From: Smithella sp. UBA2180
GTDB lineage: Bacteria; Desulfobacterota; Syntrophia; Syntrophales; Smithellaceae
Length of the DNA stretch: 17,908 nt
Direction of reading: 5' to 3'
NCBI GenBank assembly: GCA_002327415.1
Contig: DCVU01000186.1
Location: forward strand, 1-17,908
The number at the start of each line of letters is the position of its first letter. Position 1 is the first letter of the stretch. Positions 7,011 through 14,468 of this stretch are shown here, piece by piece. The position numbers and the translations under genes are program-made. A model generated the notes under the pieces. That model was not told the origin of the DNA. It did no database searches and saw nothing but the letters and a program-made list of their open reading frames with translations.

Positions 7011-7889
7011 TTACTTCTTTTCTGATCTTCTTAGAAAAAACAGTATCGGGGCCAGCAGCAGCAGCGCCAGAATGAAAAAAGGCGTGCCGCCTTCTCTGTG
7101 CAGAGAGCTTTCCAGAATTCGCGGATCAACATAATTCGCCAACAGCGAGAGCGTTAAAATCCGGATGCCATTTTTAAACATGGCAACCAACACTGCGCAG
7201 ATAACAAGAAAAATCATTTTCCAGTAGGTTTTCAGAAACATATAACCGGCCAAAGTGGCGACAATAAAAATAGCCATGCCTGACCGGATGCCACTGCATT
7301 GTTTAGCCACTTCGACACTGATATTTGGTAAGTGAAAGACAAAGCCATCTCTCACAAATGGCACTCCCGAGGCCATAAACAACAGATTTGTAAACTCCGT
7401 GGAACCGACCTGCAAAAAATTAATGAGGTTGTCCATAATGATTGTGGGGATCGGAACGGTAAAAATTAAAAAGAGAAGAGGAAACAAAGCGCTTCGAAAA
7501 GCCTGCATGCCGTAAAGAAGAATAAAAGTTCCGTTTATAAAAATGAAGATGGAAAAGGAGATCAGAGAGCCATAATCGTTTTTATCCAGTGACGCACCCC
7601 ATAGAATTCCGCCCAGACACATAGCAATACCAAAAAGTAAAACGGGAATTCCCACTACAAATGAATAATTTACTTTTGCAAAAATTTCTTTGCGTTTAAT
7701 GTAAATCAGATAAATGCTGACAAAAGGTATAAGAGCGATATGCGAATAATATTCACTTTTGTTTGATGAATAAAGCGCCTTGACCGGCATATAAGCCATG
7801 ATCAATGCCACAACAGTGAAAAGAAAAAAAATGATGTTTCTGGTGTTGAGATGTTCCTTGATTTTTTCAGCCAAAGAATTTTCGTTCAT
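7011..7889 (-). CDS. Exosortase (archaeosortase/exosortase family transpeptidase)
   Basis: A polytopic membrane protein of 292 residues with about eight hydrophobic segments. Exosortases recognise a C-terminal PEP-CTERM-like tripartite tail on exported proteins and cleave or transfer them in the membrane during surface or EPS assembly. The three conserved catalytic residues are present: Cys in VAKQCSGIRSG (C198), Arg in KNGIRIL (R243) and His in SLHREGG (H264). The protein ends soon after the last membrane helix, with no fused EpsI domain. The ATG at 7889 is preferred because AAAGG lies 5 nt before it; an in-frame GTG at 7895 overlaps that site. It is followed by prsK and prsR on the same strand. 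No PEP-CTERM substrate, EpsI or EPS polymerisation gene is in this window, and the subfamily (XrtA, C, D and so on) is not assigned. Confidence 0.9.
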   Translation of the reverse strand: MNENSLAEKIKEHLNTRNIIFFLFTVVALIMAYMPVKALYSSNKSEYYSHIALIPFVSIYLIYIKRKEIFAKVNYSFVVGIPVLLFGIAMCLGGILWGASLDKNDYGSLISFSIFIFINGTFILLYGMQAFRSALFPLLFLIFTVPIPTIIMDNLINFLQVGSTEFTNLLFMASGVPFVRDGFVFHLPNISVEVAKQCSGIRSGMAIFIVATLAGYMFLKTYWKMIFLVICAVLVAMFKNGIRILTLSLLANYVDPRILESSLHREGGTPFFILALLLLAPILFFLRRSEKK

Positions 7890-7970
7890 ATTCACCTTTA
7901 AGAATTATTTGACAATCTAATTAATATATTAGACAAAAAAATGCGAACACTTTTTTAAATAGTATTTTAT

Positions 7971-8155
7971 CCCCCGCTGGCAAGGGTGGCACGCCGGGGG
8001 TGGATGTGTTAATGTAGCCGTAATTTTTATAGTAGGGCGCGTCGTGTGATTTTTAGGTTATTCCCAAACGCGCCGCTTTGGTTTTCGGACTGCTTGGGGA
8101 GCAGTCCCTGCTTATCCACATCCGTCCCCATGGGACACCTCCGCCAGCGGAGGAC
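7971..8155. repeat. Composite palindromic (MITE-like) element, copy 2
   Basis: A nested palindrome of about 185 bp. Outer arms CCGCTGGC (7974-7981) and GCCAGCGG (8143-8150) are perfectly inverted. Inside them GGATGTG (8002-8008) pairs with CACATCC (8117-8123), and the stretches between are imperfectly complementary. Local hairpins lie within: CCCCCG/CGGGGG (7971-7976/7995-8000), GGCGCGT/ACGCGCC (8036-8042/8068-8074), GGACTGCT/AGCAGTCC (8087-8094/8100-8107) and CCTCCGC/GCGGAGG (8138-8153). It contains no open reading frame and shares three blocks with 3145-3204. Confidence 0.65.
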
Positions 8156-8169
8156 ATGAACCGTTAACC

Positions 8170-8197
8170 GATAACTGTGAACTGATAACTGGAAACT
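8170..8197. repeat. Two tandem 14-bp repeats
   Basis: GATAACTGTGAACT (8170-8183) is followed directly by GATAACTGGAAACT (8184-8197), 12 of 14 identical. They are flanked by related fragments (GTTAACC, CTGTC). They directly follow the palindromic element and may be part of the same intergenic repeat cluster. Confidence 0.5.
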
Positions 8198-8240
8198 GTC
8201 TTCATCCTTGCCCCTTTATCCTCGTATTTCGTCCCTCGTC

Positions 8241-8722
8241 TTATCTAACAAATTCCAGATAATTTTCCTTGTCGATAATTTCTAAAGAAGCATCCGGATA
8301 ATTTTCAGACCAAGCTGTTGCGGCTTGCTTTTCCATTTAAACTCATAACCAAATAACTTGCCGTCTCTTTCTTCAACCCGGTCAATCTCTTTCTGGTTCC
8401 ATGTCCGCCAGAAATAGTTGTTCGCGTAAATCTGATGATAAGACTGTTTTTTAATCCTCTCCACAACCAGAAAATTCTCCCAGAGTTTTCCAATGTCATC
8501 ACGAATTTCAAGAGGGTTAAAATTGGCTATGATGGCATTCCGTATTCCATTATCTAAAAAATAATATTTGCTTTTCTTGGTGATTTCTTTGCGCAGATTA
8601 CGGCTAAAACCACAGATGTTTATGATAAGCAGCATAGTCCATGTAACATTTTTTGTAATAAATATTTGTTGATTAACGATTATAAGGTGTGACGGCGGAG
8701 TAAACGGTTTCCGGTCTATCAA
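8241..8722 (-). pseudogene. Remnant of AAA ATPase with DUF4143 C-terminal domain
   Basis: The minus-strand reading frame from about 8680 to 8330 encodes a recognisable DUF4143 segment: GFSRNLRKEI, KYYFLDNGIRNAII, LWENFLVVER, NYFWRTWNQKEID and YEFKWKSK. The expected ending continues in another frame, reading AWSENYPDASLEII and then NYLEFVR with a stop at 8241. A frameshift or small deletion near 8330 therefore separates the two parts. The N-terminal AAA (Walker A/B) part and about two thirds of the usual length are absent, and the first ~35 residues of the open frame do not resemble the family. Intact relatives are stand-alone ATPases of poorly known role, often mobile between genomes. The surrounding DNA is repeat-rich and holds no intact gene. 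Confidence 0.82.
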
Positions 8723-9053
8723 ACTTGTGAAAACTTCCTGAAATCTTTATTTTTCAAAATGTGAATTTTATGCTTCTATGTAAAAAAGCAAGTCTTTTTT
8801 AAAACAGACATGATCAATATTCTTTTATAAAATATCGGGTGCATAGCAATCTTTAAAATCAATCTTCTATAAGCAGACAGACCGTTAAAAAGTCGCTGCA
8901 TTTCCTTGGTCAGGTTTTAAAGGATGGGCACGCAGTCTAGGTTAATAGCAGACTAAATGGCTGCAACATAAAATAAGCGTTGCCCACGGATTTATGATTA
9001 TCAAATTGCCCCAAACACCACTTATTTGAGGCAATTCGGTTAGTCAAATTGTC
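8723..9053. other. AT-rich non-coding stretch with two hairpins
   Basis: No convincing coding sequence is seen. TGGGCACGC (8925-8933) and GCGTTGCCCA (8977-8986) are inverted with one unpaired base, and AGTCT/AGACT lie within that loop. A second pair, AATTGCC (9004-9010) and GGCAATT (9030-9036), lies just upstream of the -35 box of the diguanylate cyclase gene and could be an operator or an upstream terminator. Confidence 0.45.
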
Positions 9054-9082
9054 TTGACATACAAGAAAGTCACCCATATACT
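9054..9082 (+). promoter_or_regulatory. Near-consensus sigma-70 promoter for the diguanylate cyclase gene
   Basis: TTGACA (9054-9059), a 17-bp spacer, and TATACT (9077-9082). The predicted transcript starts near 9089, giving a leader of about 80 nt before the ATG at 9169. Confidence 0.78.
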
Positions 9083-9153
9083 TACTTACCCAAAAATTAT
9101 TTTTGTATCTGACGGGTCAAGGTTGCCATACATTTGGTGGAGGCTCATTTTCC

Positions 9154-9160
9154 GGAGAGG
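9154..9160 (+). promoter_or_regulatory. Shine-Dalgarno site fixing the diguanylate cyclase start
   Basis: GGAGAGG lies 8 nt before ATG 9169. The frame is open further back to a TTG at 9103, which has no such site. Confidence 0.7.
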
Positions 9161-9168
9161 ATGCAATT

Positions 9169-10419
9169 ATGAAAACTGCCGAACTAAATACCTTGCAACA
9201 GTTACTGAATGATCGCGGCTGGCGTCTGCGCTTCAGCGAGGAACTGGAGCGCGAATTCCAGAAGGATTTTGCGCGCCGCTACCTCGTGCACATGCAGATA
9301 GCCGGATTCATGGGGTTGGTTCTCTTCATGTCCTGCGGCATACTCGATCTGATCTGGATGCCTGAGATGGCTGGCCGGACGTGGTTCATACGGCTGGTGA
9401 CTGGAGTGCCCATGCTGGGTCTGCTGCTGCTCAGCTTCAGACGAAGCATTAGCGAGCACTACTTGCAACTCCTTAACATGATCTTCTTCTGCATTATGGT
9501 AGGCGGGCTGATTGCAATCTCCCTGAATTCGCTCGAACCATACAATTACTACTACTATAACGCTATCACCGTGGCGATGGTTATTGTATTTGTGCTGTCG
9601 CGCATACAGTTCAAATGGGGAGTTATCTCCGCGATCATTATGTGGCTCTCTCTTAATGTGGGACTGATAGCCTTCGGTCCCGCAAGCAACAAGCTGGCTA
9701 TTGTGCTCATCACCAATTACGTGTTTATTGGTTCCTCCGTCAGTGCACTGATCGGCACTTTCCTGATAGAGCGCAGTTTGCGACAGAATTATCTGCAGTC
9801 ACGCATTATTTCTCTTGAGAATCGTGATCTCGAGGAATCGAATCTGACATTGCAATATCTTTCTGCTATCGACGGTCTTACCCAGATTGCCAACCGTCGC
9901 AGCCTTGACCGGAGCATAGCTATCGAGTGGCAGCGCGCCCTGCGTAAACGCGAACCAATCGGCTTCATCATGGTTGATATCGATCACTTCAAGATATTTA
10001 ACGATACCTATGGTCATCAAGCCGGCGACGAGTGCCTGCGCGTTGTGGCCTCATCTCTCAAAGATTACGCGCGCCGTCCGGGAGATTTGGCGGCACGTTA
10101 CGGCGGCGAGGAGTTTGCGCTGGTGCTCACCGACTCCTCTGCGGAACAGGCCGGGATTATTGCCGAGCAGATGCGTGACAAAATTATGAGTGTGGTGATT
10201 AAGTATAAGAAAAATGACCCGACTCATGTCACCGCCAGTTTTGGAGTGGCAAGCATGGTGCCCGGCAGCGGACAGGCCAGCCCGGAAGCATTGGTTCTGG
10301 CTGCTGATCAGGCACTGTACCGTGCCAAAAGATCGGGCCGCAATCGTGTTGTGATTTACGGGCAACCTGATGATGATGATCAAAAAGAACCGCCAACACA
10401 ACAAGAATTTAACCACTAA
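9169..10419 (+). CDS. Membrane-anchored diguanylate cyclase (GGDEF)
   Basis: A 416-residue protein predicted to make c-di-GMP from two GTP. The N-terminal half (about residues 40-200) has six hydrophobic segments, presumably a membrane sensor domain. After a short helix (LQSRIISLENRDLEESN) comes a complete GGDEF domain: DGLTQIANRRSLD, the metal-site VDIDHFKIFND (D270), GGEEF (312-316) and the closing AADQALYRAKRSGRNRV. The inhibitory site RxxD (RPGD, 303-306) sits five residues before GGEEF, so product inhibition is expected. An acidic tail follows (DDDDQ). ATG 9169 is chosen for its GGAGAGG site. By eye the gene is more GC-rich and uses more CTG, GCG and CGC codons than its neighbours, and it follows a decayed, repeat-rich region, so recent acquisition is possible. 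It has its own promoter (9054-9082). Confidence 0.92.
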   Translation: MKTAELNTLQQLLNDRGWRLRFSEELEREFQKDFARRYLVHMQIAGFMGLVLFMSCGILDLIWMPEMAGRTWFIRLVTGVPMLGLLLLSFRRSISEHYLQLLNMIFFCIMVGGLIAISLNSLEPYNYYYYNAITVAMVIVFVLSRIQFKWGVISAIIMWLSLNVGLIAFGPASNKLAIVLITNYVFIGSSVSALIGTFLIERSLRQNYLQSRIISLENRDLEESNLTLQYLSAIDGLTQIANRRSLDRSIAIEWQRALRKREPIGFIMVDIDHFKIFNDTYGHQAGDECLRVVASSLKDYARRPGDLAARYGGEEFALVLTDSSAEQAGIIAEQMRDKIMSVVIKYKKNDPTHVTASFGVASMVPGSGQASPEALVLAADQALYRAKRSGRNRVVIYGQPDDDDQKEPPTQQEFNH

Positions 10420-10732
10420 AACCAATTGATGACCGCTATGATCGTTCACTGAATTTCTTTTCTAAAAAAGGGAGCAGAGTTTTGTTTGTTATACACTTAT
10501 ATGCTTCGCTTTCGTTATTAGAATTTCACGATAAATAAAATTTCCGCCCAATGATAAATATTCAGACAAAACATCTGATATGAGAAGTTTTGCTGAAAAT
10601 AATTTCTTATAAATAAATAATATCATACTGTTATATATGTATTTACGTGACTTTTAACTTGACATTTCCATCAAATTACTCATTACTGACTGACGCCTGT
10701 TTGAAGTAAAAATACCGTGAGAGATAATCACC
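10420..10732. other. AT-rich intergenic region with weak promoter candidate
   Basis: About 313 bp between the cyclase and radical SAM genes. No coding region or strong hairpin is seen. A consensus TTGACA at 10659-10664 is followed 16-17 bp later only by poor -10 candidates (CATTAC/ATTACT, 10681-10687). It may be the promoter of the radical SAM gene, with a leader of about 45 nt. Confidence 0.35.
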
Positions 10733-12559
10733 GTGACAGATAAAATATTCGACATAACTCTTGAGGGAAATACTAGTTTCGATAAATACTACATTATGTA
10801 TGATCCCCCAACGGTTAACCTGATGGGGAAAATAGGTGCGGATAATTTTACTGTAACAGACGTTATTGAATACTTGACAGGGGGAAAACTGGAAACATGC
10901 ACTGAAGGGAATTACATTAAATTTCTGACATTCAACACGAACCTGCTCAGGAAAGGTATGCTTGAGCAGATGGCGATAGAACCGTACAGCTCATATTATA
11001 TTGCAAATCAGATATGCAGAGCAGAGCAGACAGCAAGAGTGATGCTGGCTGATGACACCCGCAGAACCATCGGACAGTTGATTTCGATGGAAAGAAAAAA
11101 ACCCGCCGCCGTTTTTATCAGCGTTATTAGTTCAAATTTTCAGACCGCCTGTGCGATAGCCCTTGTTTTGAACAAAGTTAATATTCCAGTTGTAATCGGT
11201 GGAATCCATGTATCAACTAGTCCTCTTGATATTGATACTTATTTACGCAACTATTTGACACGTCCCGAACTTGTCTCTCAGGTCATAGGCGCCGGTGATT
11301 TAGCAACGATAAAAGAAATTGTTTCAGACATTGCTGAATCACGTTTGAAGAAAGAATATCATGGAGAAACACCCGTTGAGGATGGCGCGTGGGGATGTTC
11401 ACGTGTAAACGAACTGCCGAAAATCAGGCCACACTTTTTAGATAAGTTTCCGATTATTGGTCCGATTCTTTCACACATGATCGAAACAAATGTAACTACT
11501 CCTTTTTTGGGATGTCCTTATTCATGCAGTTTCTGTTCAATTTCATCTTTTCCCAAAGAAAAAAGGAAATTCACATCCCGCTCACCCGAAGATTTTACGG
11601 CAGAAATGCTGGAAAAACAGAAGAACGGCGCCAATTTTAAAAACAGATTTTACTTTATCTCGCCGGATAATCTTCTTGTCGGCGGCAAGAAATTGTACGA
11701 TGTTCTGGACAAGATGATTGAAAGTTCTCTGGCAATAAATTACGCGGCACAAATAAGCATTGAAGTTGCGGATGATAATGAACTGCTTAAAAAGCTGAGG
11801 CTTTCCGGTGCGTCACATTTTTTTATCGGACTGGAATCTCTTGATATAAGAAATCTTGAATTTGTCGGAAAAAACATCACTTCGAAAATTAAAAAGGAAA
11901 AACAGACAGTCGAAGAGTATTACTCATCACGAATCAAAAAGATTCAGGACTATGGTATTTCGGTTCACGGGGCTTTTATGTTCGGTATGCCTTATGATTA
12001 CTTCAATTCATTAGAGGATCACTCCGGAAAGAAAATCGTTGAGTTTTGCAAAAAGAACCATATAGGAATCCAGCCTACATGTCTGAGCAATTTACCCGGA
12101 TCACTGGATTTTATTGAGGGCTTGAAAAAGGATGAATTAATTTACGGCAATCCGGGCTCGATGGACTATTTCTGTTCTCTTACTATCGCCGATTTAACCG
12201 AAAGCAACCGAAAAATACCGGATTCTTTGTTTAATAGTCCGCTTGTTGTTTTCTATATGCTGTATGATACCATGAACAAAGTAGGATCATATTTCAATAC
12301 TTTGAGTCTTGTTTATTTTATGGCTCGAAAAGCATGGAATATGCCCACGTCAAACGGTCTTCGGAACCTTAAAGAACGAGCGATAGACGCTTTCGCCGGT
12401 GTTGGATTTCAACTGGGCTGCAGCGCTTATTTTGAACTTTATAAAGAGCTTGCTTGTTCAACTAAATGGATAAAGGGAACCTTCGAAAGATTATATGATT
12501 TCGAAAAAAATCCCGATGTAAAAAAACTCTTCGATAAACACATAAAGTCTTTTATATAA
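10733..12559 (+). CDS. B12-binding-type radical SAM protein of unknown function
   Basis: 608 residues. The N-terminal ~210 residues resemble the cobalamin-binding fold of class B radical SAM enzymes (AAVFISVISSNFQTAC, then IPVVIGGIHVSTSP at 151-164). The DxHxxG cobalamin-ligand motif is not visible, as is common in this class. The radical SAM core follows, with the [4Fe-4S] ligands in GCPYSCSFCSI (C261, C265, C268) and later IGLESLD (365-371) and GAFMFGMPYD. The C-terminal ~150 residues are poorly characterised. It starts at GTG 10733 with a weak purine-rich site upstream. It stands alone on the plus strand and ends at a hairpin facing the SDR gene. Its substrate cannot be told from sequence. 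A role with the downstream acyl-chain operon is conceivable but rests only on proximity. Confidence 0.85.
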   Translation: MTDKIFDITLEGNTSFDKYYIMYDPPTVNLMGKIGADNFTVTDVIEYLTGGKLETCTEGNYIKFLTFNTNLLRKGMLEQMAIEPYSSYYIANQICRAEQTARVMLADDTRRTIGQLISMERKKPAAVFISVISSNFQTACAIALVLNKVNIPVVIGGIHVSTSPLDIDTYLRNYLTRPELVSQVIGAGDLATIKEIVSDIAESRLKKEYHGETPVEDGAWGCSRVNELPKIRPHFLDKFPIIGPILSHMIETNVTTPFLGCPYSCSFCSISSFPKEKRKFTSRSPEDFTAEMLEKQKNGANFKNRFYFISPDNLLVGGKKLYDVLDKMIESSLAINYAAQISIEVADDNELLKKLRLSGASHFFIGLESLDIRNLEFVGKNITSKIKKEKQTVEEYYSSRIKKIQDYGISVHGAFMFGMPYDYFNSLEDHSGKKIVEFCKKNHIGIQPTCLSNLPGSLDFIEGLKKDELIYGNPGSMDYFCSLTIADLTESNRKIPDSLFNSPLVVFYMLYDTMNKVGSYFNTLSLVYFMARKAWNMPTSNGLRNLKERAIDAFAGVGFQLGCSAYFELYKELACSTKWIKGTFERLYDFEKNPDVKKLFDKHIKSFI

Positions 12560-12671
12560 AATATTGGACGTTGAAGAGTCCGACAACAACGCCAACAAAG
12601 ATAGCTCTTTGATCAGAAGTGCATTCCCGTAGGGAGAGCGCATAATAAATAGATCCCTACATTGCCGATAA

Positions 12672-12692
12672 TTTTCGCCAATATGGCGAAAA
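12672..12692. terminator. Hairpin terminator between convergent genes
   Basis: TTTTCGCC (12672-12679) and GGCGAAAA (12685-12692) form a perfect 8-bp stem with a 5-nt loop between the convergent radical SAM and SDR genes. The A/T ends of the stem give short U-runs in both directions, so it may serve both genes. Neither T-tract is long. Confidence 0.6.
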
Positions 12693-12713
12693 CTTCCTTT
12701 AGAAGTGGTGTAA

Positions 12714-13481
12714 TTATTTGGGCGGCATCCGTAAAGCCCCGTCCAGCCGGACACAACAACCGTTCATCATTACGTTGTCGATAATATGCAAAACCATTTT
12801 GGCAAATTCTTGAGGCTTCCCCAGACGCCGCGGAAACGGAACAGCCTTGGCCATATCTTCTTTGACTGCCGGAGGCAAACCGGCCATCATCGGCGTCTCG
12901 AAAATTCCCGGCGCGATGGTTACAATTCTTATTCCATAATCGGAAATTTCGCGCGCGATAGGCAAAGTCATACCCACAATGCCTGCCTTGGAAGCGCTGT
13001 AGGCCACCTGCCCTATCTGTCCTTCAAATGCGGCAATTGAAGCGGTATTAATTATCACACCTTTTTCCCCTTCTTCATCAGGTTTGTTATTCATCATCTG
13101 CTCAACCGCCAGCCTGATAACGTTTAGCGTTCCCACAAGATTAATTTGAAGCACCTTATTGAATGCATCCAGCGGCAACGGTCCTTTCCTGCCTATTAGT
13201 TTCCCCGGGTTTACAACACCGGCGCAATTAATCACCACATTTATTTTTCCAAAAGCATCCACAGCCTTTTGTATGGTCTGCCGGACATCAGTCTCGCTGG
13301 TCACATCTGTTTTTACAAATATCGCGTTTGCCCCGATATTCGCCGCTAGTTTTTCTCCCTTATCCGCATCAACATCAATGACAACTACTTTTGCTCCCTT
13401 TTTAACCAACTCCAGAATACTGGCTTCGCCCAATCCCGAAGCGCCGCCTGTAACTAATGCCACAACATCCCGATGATTCAT
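12714..13481 (-). CDS. SDR oxidoreductase, 3-hydroxyacyl-CoA dehydrogenase type 2-like
   Basis: 255 residues, the usual length for a classical short-chain dehydrogenase. The Rossmann motif is TGGASGLG (11-18). Asp at the end of the second strand (VVVIDVD, D36) favours NAD over NADP. The NCAG motif is at 85-88, and the catalytic residues are S148 (NTAS), Y161 and K165 (YSASK). APGIFETPM (190-198) and the overall wording (FEGQIGQVAYSASKAGIVGMTLPIARE) match the HSD10-like 3-hydroxyacyl-CoA dehydrogenases of beta-oxidation, which oxidise (S)-3-hydroxyacyl-CoA. The substrate is inferred. The ATG has a strong AAGGAGG 5 nt upstream. It lies 305 bp from the PilZ gene on the same strand and is probably a separate unit from the acyl-chain operon. 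Confidence 0.87.
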   Translation of the reverse strand: MNHRDVVALVTGGASGLGEASILELVKKGAKVVVIDVDADKGEKLAANIGANAIFVKTDVTSETDVRQTIQKAVDAFGKINVVINCAGVVNPGKLIGRKGPLPLDAFNKVLQINLVGTLNVIRLAVEQMMNNKPDEEGEKGVIINTASIAAFEGQIGQVAYSASKAGIVGMTLPIAREISDYGIRIVTIAPGIFETPMMAGLPPAVKEDMAKAVPFPRRLGKPQEFAKMVLHIIDNVMMNGCCVRLDGALRMPPK

Positions 13482-13786
13482 ATTCCCTCCTTAGAATTAT
13501 CAAAATATATACGCACCAACCTACCGCAAACCATTCAAAACAGCGATTTTTAGAATAATCACATGTTATTTTAGATTTAATACCAAGTTGCTTTCAATAA
13601 ATATTTGATAGCTGCTTGGTATAATTTGATGGTTTTTCTATCACAAGAAAATCATCCCAACAAGAGATAATGTCTTAATTTCGTCATATCAAATTGGCCT
13701 GAGGCCGTTGGCATATTTTTTACTGTGCATCATCCCGCATACGCAATAGTAGCGTGATATAACAGTACTGAAAAGATAAATAATAT
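13482..13786. other. Intergenic region between PilZ and SDR genes
   Basis: AT-rich and without a coding region I can support. It holds the SDR ribosome-binding site and the 43-bp palindrome at 13580-13622. The promoter for the SDR gene should be here, but only poor matches are visible. Confidence 0.4.
13580..13622. repeat. Imperfect 16-bp inverted repeat
   Basis: ATACCAAGTTGCTTTC (13580-13595) and GATAGCTGCTTGGTAT (13607-13622) are inverted with 13 of 16 positions matching. The outer 8 bp match perfectly and an 11-nt AT-rich spacer separates the arms. This could be a regulator binding site, a transcript-end hairpin for the PilZ gene (about 165 bp past its stop), or a small mobile-element remnant. 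Confidence 0.5.
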
Positions 13787-14155
13787 TTACGGTATATTAC
13801 CCTTACACTTCAGTTTCCATGAGATGTAATCCGATAACTTCTGGATCGCCTCTTTTGGTGTATTAACGAACGCCACACCGGCATCATAACATTCATCTTC
13901 ATAGATTATCTTGATCCATTTAACCTTACCCATGGCGGTTATCATCTGCTGAAGATTTTTTAATTTGAAATCTATTTTCAAGAGAGTATCCATAGGCAGA
14001 AAAATATTGGACTGAATTTTAGCGCCGGAAGCAGAGATATCCTTGCTGATATTATAGATAACTTTTCCCGTTGAACACTTTTTCACTCCGGTAACAACGG
14101 TTATAGTAACCTCGCTTTCCTCTTTAATCCGTTTTTCCCTTCTTTCTTCTTTCAT
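13787..14155 (-). CDS. PilZ domain c-di-GMP receptor
   Basis: 122 residues, a single-domain PilZ protein. The two c-di-GMP-binding motifs are present in order: RxxxR near the N-terminus (RREKR, 5-9) and DxSxxG (DISASG, 39-44). The rest fits the PilZ beta-barrel, with a GKVKWIK strand and DAGVAFVN. Such proteins bind c-di-GMP and pass the signal to motility, exopolysaccharide or secretion targets; the partner here is not evident. ATG 14155 is preceded by AAAGGGA at a slightly long distance of about 10 nt. It lies 313 bp downstream of the PPTase gene on the same strand, separated by a hairpin-rich region, so co-transcription is doubtful. Confidence 0.9.
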   Translation of the reverse strand: MKEERREKRIKEESEVTITVVTGVKKCSTGKVIYNISKDISASGAKIQSNIFLPMDTLLKIDFKLKNLQQMITAMGKVKWIKIIYEDECYDAGVAFVNTPKEAIQKLSDYISWKLKCKGNIP

Positions 14156-14468
14156 GACGATTTATTCCCTTTAAAACAAGAATAAAGGATACCATTTTTT
14201 TCATTAAGAAATTCCAAATCCCGCTACACTTCCAAAATTTGGGACTCACTAGTTTCATGTCCCGCGTCGCCTATAGTGGCCTTTAGGCTATTCGCTCCTG
14301 GGATAGCTCCACTTACGCTTTAATGAGCCTTGATTTTCCGAAACGTAGTGCGACGGAAAATCTTAGAGCGAATTATCCCGCCACCTTCAGTTGGCAGGGA
14401 CGATCTTCGTTTCTCTCGCTTTACCACAGCGCTACGCGCTTGGTATAATTCGTCCAGCAAGCTTCAGT
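14156..14468. repeat. Hairpin-rich intergenic region after the PPTase gene
   Basis: No gene is supported. GATTTTCCG (14332-14340) and CGGAAAATC (14354-14362) form a perfect 9-bp stem with a 13-nt loop. GCGAATTAT (near 14368) and ATAATTCGT (near 14446) form an outer near-complement, enclosing a stretch of mixed short repeats. The region looks like a palindromic repeat cluster or a structured RNA, with base composition unlike the AT-rich gaps nearby. Confidence 0.5.

Noticed and set aside
7890..8030. Sigma-54 promoter upstream of the exosortase gene (TGGCACG at 7987-7993)
   Set aside because: No TTGC-type -12 element at the required spacing, and it faces away from the exosortase gene.
8282..8722. 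Intact 146-residue protein
   Set aside because: Conserved DUF4143 sequence continues past the frame in another frame down to 8241, and the ATPase part is absent, so it is a gene remnant.
9103..9168. N-terminal extension of the diguanylate cyclase from TTG 9103
   Set aside because: No ribosome-binding site; GGAGAGG sits correctly before ATG 9169.
9083..9168. c-di-GMP riboswitch in the cyclase leader
   Set aside because: The leader is only about 80 nt and I see no GEMM-type core or paired arms.
10051..10449. 132-residue minus-strand reading frame
   Set aside because: It is antisense to the GGDEF domain of the cyclase, whose plus-strand motifs are unmistakable.
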